Origin: Syntrophomonadaceae bacterium
GTDB taxonomy: Bacteria; Bacillota; Dethiobacteria; DTU022
Assembly (NCBI GenBank): GCA_003558195.1
Contig: PWMM01000157.1
Span: 1-9,224, forward strand
DNA: 9,224 nucleotides
Reading direction: 5' to 3'
Shown piece by piece: positions 1 to 6,702 of the stretch. Positions within the stretch are counted from its first letter, which is position 1. Every line of letters starts with the position of its first letter. Under the pieces are notes generated by a model. The model saw only the letters and a list, made by a program, of their open reading frames with translations. It was not told where the DNA came from and searched no databases. A program made the translations under genes and the position numbers.

Positions 1-1490
1 AGAATTATATTGCTCGCCAGGTTTTGAAAGAGATTGGCGAACGTTTGCAGTTTCTAAGTCATGTTGGCCTGCAGTATTTGACTTTAGACCGGGCTGCTTC
101 TACACTGTCAGGTGGTGAAGCACAAAGAATCAGGTTGGCTACACAGATTGGTTCCGGGTTGACTGGAGTCATATATATCCTTGATGAACCCTCCATTGGC
201 CTTCACCAGAGGGATATTGCTCGTTTAAACAGTACATTAAAAAAATTGCGAGATCTTGGCAATACTGTTCTGGTGGTTGAACATGATGAAGAAACGATTC
301 GAAGCGCTGACCACCTGGTTGATATTGGCCCTGGTGCGGGTGCAGCTGGGGGTAAAATCGTAGCACAGGGCAGCGTGGAAGATATAATTGAAAATACAGG
401 ATCAATTACCGGTGACTACCTGGCTGGCAGGCGAGAGGTAACAGTTCCCAGAAAGAGGCGTCTAGCTAACGACCGCAAATTGTGGATTCGTGGCGCTGAA
501 GAGCATAACCTGAAAAATATAGACGTGGGGATCCCGCTGGGTTTATTTAACTGTGTTGCCGGGGTGTCGGGTTCGGGTAAAAGTACATTGGTAAATGAAA
601 TATTGGCGAGATCGTTGGCTCAAAAACTGCATCGTTCCCGGGAACAACCTGGAAAACATAAAAAACTTGAGGGAGTAGAACTGCTGGATAAGGTCATTGT
701 TATTGATCAATCTCCCATTGGAAGAACGCCGCGATCGAATCCGGCTACTTATACAGGTTTATTTGACGGGGTCAGGGAAATTTTCGCCAAAACCCAGGAG
801 TCCAGGCGTCGTGGCTATAAACCAGGGCGTTTCAGCTTTAACGTAAAAGGAGGACGTTGTGAGGCATGCCGGGGAGATGGTATTTTAAAGATTGAGATGC
901 ACTTTTTGCCTGATGTTTATGTTCCCTGCGAAGTATGCCGGGGCAAAAGATATAACCGGGAAACTTTAGAGGTCCGTTACAAGGAGAAAAACATTGCTGA
1001 TATTCTTGATATGACCGTGGAAGAAGCGCTTGATTTTTTCTCAGCTATTCCAAAAATTCATCGTAAATTACAACTATTGTTTGATGTTGGACTCGGGTAC
1101 ATCAGGTTGGGCCAACCGGCTACTACACTTTCCGGTGGTGAAGCCCAGAGGGTAAAGCTCTCTACAGAACTATCTCGACGTAGTAACGGACGCAGCCTCT
1201 ATATTCTTGATGAACCGACTACCGGCCTGCACCTGGATGATATCAGCAAATTACTGCTCATCCTGGATCGACTGGTAGATACTGGCAATACTGTAGTGGT
1301 GATTGAACATAACCTGGATGTACTTAAAAGAGCCGATCACATTATTGATCTTGGCCCGGAAGGCGGTGACAAGGGAGGTTGGGTTGTTGCTTCAGGTTCA
1401 CCGGAAGAGGTTGCAGCTTGTGAGGAATCTTATACCGGTCGCTGGCTATCCGGTGCCCTTACCCGAACTTTTAATGTTGCCGAAACATAA
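1..1490 (+). CDS. uvrA: UvrABC excinuclease subunit A, C-terminal part (5' end outside window)
   Basis: UvrA is the ATP-dependent damage-recognition subunit of nucleotide excision repair; it forms a dimer that loads UvrB. The frame is open to the left edge (first whole codon at 3), so about 495 residues are present of the roughly 940 usual for the family. Visible in order: the first ABC signature (LSGGEAQRIRLAT, nt ~105-143) and Walker B with D-loop (ILDEPSIGLH); the second Walker A (GVSGSGKST, nt ~561-587); the C-terminal zinc module as two CxxC pairs (cysteines at nt 858, 867, 927 and 936); then the second LSGGEAQRVKLS and ILDEPTTGLH. The zinc module inside the second ATPase marks it as an ordinary UvrA. 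The TTG at 24 is internal, because the conserved family sequence continues upstream of it. The stop lies 3 nt before uvrC, so the two probably form one operon; uvrB would be expected upstream but is not visible. Confidence 0.97.
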   Translation, partial: NYIARQVLKEIGERLQFLSHVGLQYLTLDRAASTLSGGEAQRIRLATQIGSGLTGVIYILDEPSIGLHQRDIARLNSTLKKLRDLGNTVLVVEHDEETIRSADHLVDIGPGAGAAGGKIVAQGSVEDIIENTGSITGDYLAGRREVTVPRKRRLANDRKLWIRGAEEHNLKNIDVGIPLGLFNCVAGVSGSGKSTLVNEILARSLAQKLHRSREQPGKHKKLEGVELLDKVIVIDQSPIGRTPRSNPATYTGLFDGVREIFAKTQESRRRGYKPGRFSFNVKGGRCEACRGDGILKIEMHFLPDVYVPCEVCRGKRYNRETLEVRYKEKNIADILDMTVEEALDFFSAIPKIHRKLQLLFDVGLGYIRLGQPATTLSGGEAQRVKLSTELSRRSNGRSLYILDEPTTGLHLDDISKLLLILDRLVDTGNTVVVIEHNLDVLKRADHIIDLGPEGGDKGGWVVASGSPEEVAACEESYTGRWLSGALTRTFNVAET

Positions 1491-1493
1491 ATA

Positions 1494-3368
1494 ATGGATT
1501 TTGAAGGTATGTTAGAACAGTTAAAAGATAAAATTAAGCAGATTCCAGCCATGCCGGGGGTATATTTATTAAAAGATAAATATGGCCGTGTTATTTATGT
1601 TGGCAAGGCTAATTCTTTGTGCCACCGCCTGAGGTCATATTTAACGGTAAATGAAACAATATCGCCGCGCCTTCGTTCGTTGCAGGCAAGGTTATCCGAT
1701 ATTGATTACATGGTTACTGATACTGAAGTTGAGGCATTGATCTTAGAGTGTAATTTAATCAAGGAATATCGTCCTCGTTTCAATGTGAACTTAAAAGATG
1801 ATAAAGATTACCCCTACCTGATCCTTACGCCTGAGCTATATCCGCGGCTGGAATTGCTGCGCCTTTCACAGCTAAGTGGAAAGCGTGGCCGATACCAGGT
1901 ATTTCCCGGCAGGGAAGAAAAACGTTTTGGCCCTTTTACTGATGTAAGGGCTGTTCGAGAAACGATGCGCTTTGTTGGTGCTAGCTTTCCATTGCGTCGC
2001 TGCCGCCAGGCACTGGATGGTTCTCCCTCGCCACATCGCCCTTGCCTGAATTACCAGATGGCCCGCTGCCTGGCGCCATGCCGTGGCCGGGATAATGTTA
2101 CAATGGAAAGATATAACAGGATTGTCAGCCAGGTAAACCTATTTTTACAGGGCAAGTATCAAGAATTAGAGGGTAACCTAAAAATTCAAATGGATCAAGC
2201 GGCTCAAGATTGTCGTTTTGAAGAAGCAGCTTCGCTGCGCGATCGCTTGCAGGCGCTGCAGAGAGTGGCTGGTCAACAACAAAAAATGACCCTGAATAAT
2301 GATGATGCCGAAAGAGACATTCTGGCGCTGGGCAGGTATGAGAATCGGACAGCTATACATATGTTCAAGATCCGGGGAGGCAAACTACTTAGCCAGGAAC
2401 ATTTTACGTTAAGCGGTGCGGAAGAAGTTGAAGATGAAGAAGTAATCGCTTCTTTTATAAAGTCATATTATAACCAGGCGGAGAGCTTGCCTCCTCAAAT
2501 ACTAACTTCAAATCAGCCTGCCGAGATTGAATTACTCAAGGAGTGGCTAAAGGGTAAGGCCGGTCGTAAAGTAGAGCTGCGTATCCCCAGACGTGGTTCT
2601 TTAAAAAAGCTGGTTGATTTGGCCAGGCGCAATTGCTGTTTGCGTCTGAAAGATGATACTGAGCAAGAATCGCGAACTATCGAACAGCCCCTGGAAGAAT
2701 TGGGCCGGCTAATTGGTAATGACTCCCCACCGGAAATGATCGAGGGATTCGATATTTCTCATTTGCGAGGTGAGAATCCTGTTGGAGCCATGGTTGTTTT
2801 TCGCTCAGGGAAGCCATATAAAGAAGGTTATCGCCGCTTTAATGTGCGCACTGCTGAACCAGGTGATGATTATGGAGCTCTCCAGGAAGTTTTAAAAAGA
2901 AGAGCCGGGCAGGAAAACTGGCCTTTGCCAGATTTCATTCTTATCGATGGTGGAAGAGGTCAATTAAGTGCCGCCAGGAAAGCTTTATCTGGAACCAAAC
3001 TCGAAAAAGTACCACTGGCTGCCCTGGCTAAAGATCCAGACCGGTTATTCTTTGAGCATACATTGCTGCCGTTACGCCTGCCTGCCAATAATCCTTTATT
3101 AAAATTTATGCAACGGATACGAGATGAAGTGCACCGTTTTGCAATTAGTGGTCACCGCAGCAAGCGTTTACGCAGCATTACCCATTCCAGGCTTGAGGAT
3201 ATTCCTGGTGTAGGGCCTTCACGCCGTAAAGCCCTATTGAATTATTTTAGCAATATGGATCGCATGCAAAAAGCAAGTCTTGATCAGCTGGCTGAAGTAC
3301 CAGGCATTAGCCGGAACCTGGCAGAAAAAATCTATCAAAGCTTGCATCTTGACAATGAAGTAAAATAA
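1494..3368 (+). CDS. uvrC: UvrABC excinuclease subunit C
   Basis: UvrC makes both incisions around a lesion in the UvrB-DNA complex. At 624 residues it has normal family length. Domains in order: N-terminal GIY-YIG nuclease for the 3' cut (GVYLLKD ~22-28, IYVGKA ~34-39, conserved Glu ~85); four cysteines at 170, 184, 192 and 196, the pattern reported to bind an iron-sulfur cluster in E. coli UvrC; a UVR motif that contacts UvrB (~220-255); an RNase H-like nuclease for the 5' cut, with catalytic Asp 420 (FDISH), Asp 485 (IDGGRGQ) and His 547 (EVHRFA); and tandem helix-hairpin-helix motifs (~566-620) for DNA binding. It starts 3 nt after the uvrA stop. No convincing Shine-Dalgarno site precedes the ATG, so translation is probably coupled to uvrA termination. 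An internal ATG at 1509 is possible but has no better ribosome site. Confidence 0.97.
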   Translation: MDFEGMLEQLKDKIKQIPAMPGVYLLKDKYGRVIYVGKANSLCHRLRSYLTVNETISPRLRSLQARLSDIDYMVTDTEVEALILECNLIKEYRPRFNVNLKDDKDYPYLILTPELYPRLELLRLSQLSGKRGRYQVFPGREEKRFGPFTDVRAVRETMRFVGASFPLRRCRQALDGSPSPHRPCLNYQMARCLAPCRGRDNVTMERYNRIVSQVNLFLQGKYQELEGNLKIQMDQAAQDCRFEEAASLRDRLQALQRVAGQQQKMTLNNDDAERDILALGRYENRTAIHMFKIRGGKLLSQEHFTLSGAEEVEDEEVIASFIKSYYNQAESLPPQILTSNQPAEIELLKEWLKGKAGRKVELRIPRRGSLKKLVDLARRNCCLRLKDDTEQESRTIEQPLEELGRLIGNDSPPEMIEGFDISHLRGENPVGAMVVFRSGKPYKEGYRRFNVRTAEPGDDYGALQEVLKRRAGQENWPLPDFILIDGGRGQLSAARKALSGTKLEKVPLAALAKDPDRLFFEHTLLPLRLPANNPLLKFMQRIRDEVHRFAISGHRSKRLRSITHSRLEDIPGVGPSRRKALLNYFSNMDRMQKASLDQLAEVPGISRNLAEKIYQSLHLDNEVK

Positions 3369-3543
3369 TTCTTTCCGCATGCAGTTTCATTTTTGGCACT
3401 TCTTTTTCCTGATTTTTACCAGGTCATGGCATATATTAATCTAGTTATAACATCAGAAAATAGCCTTTTCCAATCGACTTATAAATTCATTTTTTGCGGA
3501 ACCTTAATAAATATTTTGCTAAACATGTCCTAAATGTTGAATT

Positions 3544-3572
3544 AAATGGGCTAGCATGATTCCATTTTTTTT
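3544..3572 (+). terminator. Weak candidate rho-independent terminator
   Basis: AAATGG (3544-3549) can pair with CCATTT (3562-3567) around a 12-nt loop that contains the palindrome GCTAGC; five further T residues follow to 3572. The stem is short and AU-rich, so this would be a poor terminator. It is the only hairpin followed directly by T's between uvrC and the HAD gene. It lies 175 nt after the uvrC stop. Confidence 0.25.
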
Positions 3573-3661
3573 AAATATAGCTGAATCAGTGAATATTATT
3601 TTAAGGTGAGCCTGTTTTGCAGGCAGATATCTTTTTGTGTTGTGGTCTTAGGTAAAAAAGC

Positions 3662-3682
3662 ATATCACAGTTGTGTTATACT
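3662..3682 (+). promoter_or_regulatory. Candidate extended -10 promoter overlapped by an 18-bp dyad
   Basis: TGTTATACT at 3674-3682 fits the extended -10 form (TG, one base, then TATACT, 5 of 6 to consensus). No good -35 lies at the normal distance (3654-3659 is all A). Overlapping it is a dyad, ATA-t-CACA-gt-TGTG-t-TAT (3662-3679), which is symmetric except for one T/T pair. A start about 7 nt after the -10 would give a leader of only about 13 nt that begins at the Shine-Dalgarno site of the HAD gene. That is short but workable. The dyad could be an operator; no regulator is identified. Confidence 0.35.
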
Positions 3683-3688
3683 AAGCTT

Positions 3689-3694
3689 GAGGTG
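3689..3694 (+). promoter_or_regulatory. Ribosome-binding site deciding the HAD start
   Basis: GAGGTG lies 7 nt before the ATG at 3702. It supports that start over the in-frame GTG at 3606, which has no comparable site at good spacing. Confidence 0.8.
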
Positions 3695-3701
3695 TTTTAA
3701 T

Positions 3702-4529
3702 ATGCGCTTCCGCCTTATTGCAGCGGATTTAGATTATACCCTGCTTGATGAAAACTCTGAAATATCGAACCGTAACCGGGATGCTGTCCAGAAAGCGGTT
3801 GCTCTTGGACTAAAATTTATTATTGCTACCGGGCGTATGTTCAAAACAAGCGTGAGATATATGAGTGATCTGGGTTTGGATTATGACTGGCCTCTCATTA
3901 ATTACCATGGGGCCATGATAAAAACAGCGCGCAGTAACAAGGTTCTGTTACATCGCCCCCTGGACAATAAAATGGCTATCGATTTAATAGAAGAAACAGA
4001 TCGAAACGGTTTGCATATCAATATGTTTATAGGTGACAATCTATATGTCAGGGAAGAAAATGAGCATACTCGCTATTACCGATCTCTAACCAATATTGAT
4101 TTCCATCCTGTAGGTAACCTGGTTAACTATTTAAAAGAACAGCAGTTTAATCCTACTAAGTTAAGTATTATATCCCGGGACGGTAAGATAGATGAAATAG
4201 AATCTTATTTGAAAAAATATTACGGGGATAAACTATCAATTTTGCAATCTCGCCCCTATTTTTTGGAAGCTACTGATAAAAAGGCTACCAAGGGCCAGGC
4301 TTTACAATGGATTGCTTGCAAGGAAAACATTAAAGCAGAAGAGATCATCGCTTTTGGAGATGGGTACAATGATCTTGACATGTTGGGATTTGCCGGTCTG
4401 GGAGTAGCGGTGGCCAATGCTAAACCGGAAGTTTTAAAAAAAGCAGCACTGGTTACCGGACCACACAATGAAGATGGTGTTGCTGAAATTATTGAAAAAT
4501 ATGTTTTAGACCAACAAAGCGTTCAGTAA
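3702..4529 (+). CDS. Cof-type HAD-superfamily phosphatase
   Basis: A 275-residue haloacid-dehalogenase-type hydrolase of the Cof (IIB-capped) group, which dephosphorylates small phosphorylated metabolites such as sugar phosphates or cofactor precursors in the cytoplasm. Motif I is DLDYTLLD, with nucleophile Asp 9 and acid/base Asp 11; the family usually has Gly where this has Tyr 12. Motif II is the Thr of ATGR (Thr 43), the motif III lysine is probably Lys 197 (TKGQA), and motif IV is GDGYNDLDML (Asp 220 and Asp 224), which binds magnesium. The region between ~80 and ~190 is the substrate-selecting cap. The start was chosen by the GAGGTG site and because conserved sequence begins just after it. 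It stands alone, with 333 nt before and 205 nt after. The substrate cannot be told from sequence, and members of this group are often promiscuous. Confidence 0.92.
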   Translation: MRFRLIAADLDYTLLDENSEISNRNRDAVQKAVALGLKFIIATGRMFKTSVRYMSDLGLDYDWPLINYHGAMIKTARSNKVLLHRPLDNKMAIDLIEETDRNGLHINMFIGDNLYVREENEHTRYYRSLTNIDFHPVGNLVNYLKEQQFNPTKLSIISRDGKIDEIESYLKKYYGDKLSILQSRPYFLEATDKKATKGQALQWIACKENIKAEEIIAFGDGYNDLDMLGFAGLGVAVANAKPEVLKKAALVTGPHNEDGVAEIIEKYVLDQQSVQ

Positions 4530-4597
4530 GTCGTGCTTTTACTTGTAATATATAGTCAGCTATCTTAAAATCATGGTTTAAGGTAATGAACAGGGCT

Positions 4598-4651
4598 ATT
4601 TATAAGAAGCTTGATTATTAAAATATGCAACAAAGTTTAGATCTTATAAAT
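4598..4651. repeat. Perfect 10-bp inverted repeat between the HAD gene and rapZ
   Basis: ATTTATAAGA (4598-4607) and its exact reverse complement TCTTATAAAT (4642-4651) are separated by 34 nt. The arms are AT-rich, and the distal arm touches the proposed -35 of the rapZ promoter. It could be a paired binding site for a regulator or a long-loop hairpin in read-through RNA. No T-run follows the second arm, so it does not look like a terminator. Confidence 0.5.
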
Positions 4652-4681
4652 CGACCTCATTCTTCTAGGCAATAATATAAT
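4651..4681 (+). promoter_or_regulatory. Candidate sigma-A promoter for rapZ
   Basis: A perfect -10 TATAAT lies at 4676-4681. The best -35 is TCGACC at 4651-4656 (4 of 6 to TTGACA) with a 19-nt spacer, longer than ideal. Transcription would begin near 4688 and give a leader of about 47 nt before rapZ. The region is very AT-rich, so a chance TATAAT is possible. Confidence 0.4.
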
Positions 4682-4702
4682 AAGGGCAAGAGGTTGCTTT
4701 TT
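4682..4702 (+). terminator. Weak hairpin with T-run upstream of rapZ
   Basis: AAGGGCAA (4682-4689) can pair with TTGCTTTT (4694-4701) around a GAGG loop, using two G-U pairs, and the 3' side runs into a T5 tract. For transcripts reading through from the HAD gene this could be a weak terminator. A transcript starting near 4688 would lack most of the 5' arm, so both proposals need not act on the same RNA. Confidence 0.25.
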
Positions 4703-4721
4703 CTTGATTACTAATCTTTCT

Positions 4722-4727
4722 GGGAGG
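4722..4727 (+). promoter_or_regulatory. Strong Shine-Dalgarno site pointing to an ATA start for rapZ
   Basis: GGGAGG ends 7 nt before the ATA at 4735. The nearby TTG at 4730-4732 is out of frame and meets TAA two codons later. The only in-frame codon at proper spacing from this site is therefore ATA. Confidence 0.7.
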
Positions 4728-4734
4728 TTTTGAT

Positions 4735-5604
4735 ATAACAAGCACCAAAGATCAATCCATCAGGCTTATTATTATAACAGGGCTATCCGGGGCCGGTAAG
4801 AGTCATGCTTTAAATAGCTTTGAAGACTTAGGTTACTATTGTGTTGATAATATGCCCCCTACTTTAATTGGCAAGTTTGCTGAATTATTCGTTCAGTCGG
4901 ATAACAAGAAAGTTGCCCTGGTCTGTGACATGAGGGGTGCTGCTTTTTTTGAGGATCTATTTGAATCCTTACAAGACCTGGAAAAACAGGCTGTAGATTA
5001 TGAGATTTTGTTCCTGGTAGCAGATGATGAAACACTCATTAACCGGTATAAAGAAACTCGGAGGCGCCACCCGTTTTTTAAAGTGAGCTTGCCTGAGGCG
5101 ATACAAATAGAAAGGAAAGGCTTAAGCGAATTAAGAGGTAAAGCACATAAAGAAATAGACACTACTTATTTAAAACCATGGGAATTAAAAGCCAGGATTG
5201 TCGAGCTCTATGAACCTGAGCAGTTAGATAAAAGTATGCAGATCAGTATTGTATCTTTTGGTTTTAAATATGGATTGCCCCGCCATGCGGACCTTGTTTT
5301 TGATGTCCGGTTTTTGCCAAATCCACATTATGTTGAGCATTTGGCTGATAAAACTGGAGATGATGACCAGGTAAAAGCATATATCTGGCGTTGGCCAGAA
5401 AGCAAGCAGTATTATCTTAAACTGCTAGACTTACTGGAATTCTCAATTCCCTTTTATATCAAGGAAGGTAAAGCCTGCCTGGTAGTTGCTATTGGTTGTA
5501 CAGGAGGCAAACATCGATCCGTTGTCATCGCTAATGAAATTGCAAAAAAATTGGGGTCCAGTTTTAACTTGACTGTTGAACATAAAGATATTCATAAAAC
5601 TTAA
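4735..5604 (+). CDS. rapZ: RapZ/YvcJ-family nucleotide-binding protein (apparent ATA start)
   Basis: RapZ-family P-loop protein. In E. coli it is the adapter that presents the GlmZ small RNA to RNase E; the Bacillus homologue YvcJ binds and hydrolyses nucleotides and affects competence. Numbering from ATA at 4735 gives 289 residues, matching the usual 284-295. Walker A is GLSGAGKS (16-23), followed by the family block FEDLGYYCVDNMPP; Walker B ends at Asp 65 (VALVCDMRG). The C-terminal domain carries SFGFKYG (~174-180), DVRFLPNP (~190-197) and GCTGGKHRS (~254-262), all hallmark motifs. The first ATG, at 4852, would remove Walker A and is unlikely to be the start. No ATG, GTG or TTG occurs in frame between the upstream stop (4705) and 4852. 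Either initiation is at AUA or a base has been misread. whiA follows 16 nt after the stop, without the yvcK gene usually found between them. Confidence 0.93.
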   Translation: MTSTKDQSIRLIIITGLSGAGKSHALNSFEDLGYYCVDNMPPTLIGKFAELFVQSDNKKVALVCDMRGAAFFEDLFESLQDLEKQAVDYEILFLVADDETLINRYKETRRRHPFFKVSLPEAIQIERKGLSELRGKAHKEIDTTYLKPWELKARIVELYEPEQLDKSMQISIVSFGFKYGLPRHADLVFDVRFLPNPHYVEHLADKTGDDDQVKAYIWRWPESKQYYLKLLDLLEFSIPFYIKEGKACLVVAIGCTGGKHRSVVIANEIAKKLGSSFNLTVEHKDIHKT

Positions 5605-5605
5605 T

Positions 5606-5610
5606 GGAGG
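5606..5610 (+). promoter_or_regulatory. Ribosome-binding site deciding the whiA TTG start
   Basis: GGAGG lies immediately after the rapZ stop and 10 nt before the TTG at 5621. It rules out the upstream in-frame ATG at 5576, which would overlap rapZ and add 15 residues without family similarity. Confidence 0.7.
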
Positions 5611-5620
5611 CTCATTTAGT

Positions 5621-6562
5621 TTGTCATTAACCAGGCAGGTAAAAAATGAATTGGCCAGGCTCGATGAACCTTTGACCTGCTGTGGTTCATGGGAATTAAA
5701 AGCCCTTTTGCTCAGGAACGGTTATTATAACATTCGTCATAATATGCATTTTTTATCTTTGTCTGTCGATGATAATGCAGTAGCCCGCCGATTATTTAAT
5801 TTGCTCAGACAGGCAGGCATTAAAGCACCCTCAATAATCAAGGAGCAGGAAAGGCGTTTAGACAAAACCCGGTTTTTGGTTCAAATACGAGGTCAAGATC
5901 AGATTGATGCGTTGCTGGTTTACCTTGACATAGATATTGTTGGGCGTAATAATAATGGGCCTGGCTTAAAAACTGTGCTTCCCAAAAGATCATGCTGTTG
6001 TAGAGCTTTTCTCAGGGGAGCTTTTATAGCTGGAGGTACTATGAGTATTTCCAGGCGTTCTGGGTATCATCTGGAAATAAAATGTGCTAGTATGGAAGAT
6101 GCCCTGAATTACCAAACTTTGCTGAAACAATTTAATTTAAAAGCTGTATTAAGACGCCGAGAGGATTATGTGAATCTCTATTTTAAAAGTGCTGAGCTTA
6201 TAGCTGATTTCCTTAGGATTATTGGAGCTGGCAATGCTTTGCTGGAGCTGGAAAGTATGCGAGTTTTTCGAAGTATGCGTAACCAGGTAAACCGGATTGT
6301 TAACTGTGAAACGGCTAACCTGGAAAAAGTCGTTGCTTCGGCTCAGCAGCAACTTAATCTAATCGACCATGCTGATCAGCAAGTTGGGCTAAACAACCTG
6401 CCACCATCGCTTCGTGAAGCAGCCCTGGCTAGAAAGAAATATCCGGATGCATCACTAACGGAATTAGGCCGTAGTCTCGAACCTCCGGTTAGTAAATCAG
6501 GAATGAATCACCGGTTTCGCCAATTAAGCAAGATGTTTGATTCTAAAACTAAGAATTATTAG
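5621..6562 (+). CDS. whiA: WhiA family DNA-binding regulator
   Basis: WhiA is found across Gram-positive bacteria. It controls sporulation division genes in Streptomyces and influences cell division and chromosome segregation in Bacillus. From the TTG at 5621 the protein has 313 residues, a normal length, and opens with MSLTRQVKNELARL, as expected for the family. The N-terminal ~220 residues form a degenerate LAGLIDADG homing-endonuclease-like fold: RAFLRGAFIAGGTMS at ~128-142, GYHLEIK at ~148-154, ALLELESMRVFRSMRNQVNR at ~206-225, then the invariant NCETANLEK. The C-terminal helix-turn-helix, similar to sigma region 4, includes ASLTELGRSLEPPVSKSGMNHRFR at ~277-300. Three consecutive cysteines (125-127) precede the fold core. 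It probably shares a transcript with rapZ, 16 nt upstream. The next gene, rpoN, is 152 nt away and likely has its own control. Confidence 0.95.
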   Translation: MSLTRQVKNELARLDEPLTCCGSWELKALLLRNGYYNIRHNMHFLSLSVDDNAVARRLFNLLRQAGIKAPSIIKEQERRLDKTRFLVQIRGQDQIDALLVYLDIDIVGRNNNGPGLKTVLPKRSCCCRAFLRGAFIAGGTMSISRRSGYHLEIKCASMEDALNYQTLLKQFNLKAVLRRREDYVNLYFKSAELIADFLRIIGAGNALLELESMRVFRSMRNQVNRIVNCETANLEKVVASAQQQLNLIDHADQQVGLNNLPPSLREAALARKKYPDASLTELGRSLEPPVSKSGMNHRFRQLSKMFDSKTKNY

Positions 6563-6606
6563 ACTCCAGCAAAAACCATGCCAATAACTGAAACCAGAAG
6601 CAGGAG

Positions 6607-6635
6607 TTGCTTTAATCCTGTCGAAATTGTATACA
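6607..6635 (+). promoter_or_regulatory. Candidate promoter for rpoN
   Basis: TTGCTT (6607-6612) and TATACA (6630-6635) are separated by exactly 17 nt; the matches to consensus are 3 of 6 and 4 of 6. Transcription would start near 6642 and give a leader of about 73 nt containing the hairpin at 6665-6691. A second possible -35, TTGACT at 6657-6662, has no good -10 at the right spacing. Confidence 0.3.
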
Positions 6636-6664
6636 TCAATTATACCGCAAATTACATTGACTTT

Positions 6665-6694
6665 AATGCTATTTGATCATCGATTAGCATTTTT
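6665..6694 (+). promoter_or_regulatory. Hairpin with T-run just upstream of the rpoN ribosome-binding site
   Basis: AATGCTA (6665-6671) pairs perfectly with TAGCATT (6685-6691). Inside one T/T mismatch, TTGA (6673-6676) pairs with TCGA (6680-6683) through one G-U, leaving a 3-nt loop TCA. The result is about 11 pairs ending in T5 (6690-6694). This is terminator-like in shape, but the rpoN Shine-Dalgarno site begins only 8 nt later, so no promoter fits after it. It may be the end of the whiA transcript, an attenuator in the rpoN leader, or an operator dyad. The stem is mostly A-U. Confidence 0.45.
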
Positions 6695-6702
6695 GAAAGG
6701 CA

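Larger units (their letters stand above)
3369..3701. other. AT-rich non-coding gap between uvrC and the HAD gene
   Basis: These 333 bases hold no credible gene. No strong terminator follows the uvrC stop. Small symmetric elements are present: a 6-bp hairpin with a T-run (3544-3572); a perfect 5-bp stem GCCTG/CAGGC with a 5-nt loop (3610-3624), whose nearest T-run is 7 nt downstream and so is not a classic terminator; and an 18-bp dyad with one mismatched pair (3662-3679) that overlaps a possible extended -10. A GTG at 3606 is in frame with the HAD gene, but the 32 residues it would add are hydrophobic and Cys-rich and lie before the first conserved motif, so they are most likely untranslated. 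Confidence 0.6.

Noticed and set aside
24..26. TTG at 24 as a start of uvrA
   Set aside because: Conserved UvrA sequence continues in frame to the left edge; this is an internal leucine codon.
3408..3423. CCTG/CAGG hairpin after uvrC as a terminator
   Set aside because: Only four pairs with an 8-nt loop, and no T-run follows it.
3606..3701. Upstream GTG extension of the HAD protein by 32 residues
   Set aside because: The extension lies before the first HAD motif, is hydrophobic and Cys-rich without family likeness, and has no ribosome site as good as GAGGTG before 3702.
4586..4621. An 11-codon reading frame that might be a leader peptide before rapZ
   Set aside because: Spacing from the weak AAGG is too short, the codons show no regulatory pattern, and such short frames arise by chance in AT-rich DNA.
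6563..6607. ACTCCAGC / GCAGGAGT stem after whiA as a terminator
   Set aside because: The loop is 29 nt, there is an internal A/A mismatch, and only a broken T-run follows.
6629..6645. GTATA / TATAC inverted repeat upstream of rpoN as an operator
   Set aside because: Only 5-bp AT-rich arms around a 7-nt spacer, easily expected by chance in this composition.
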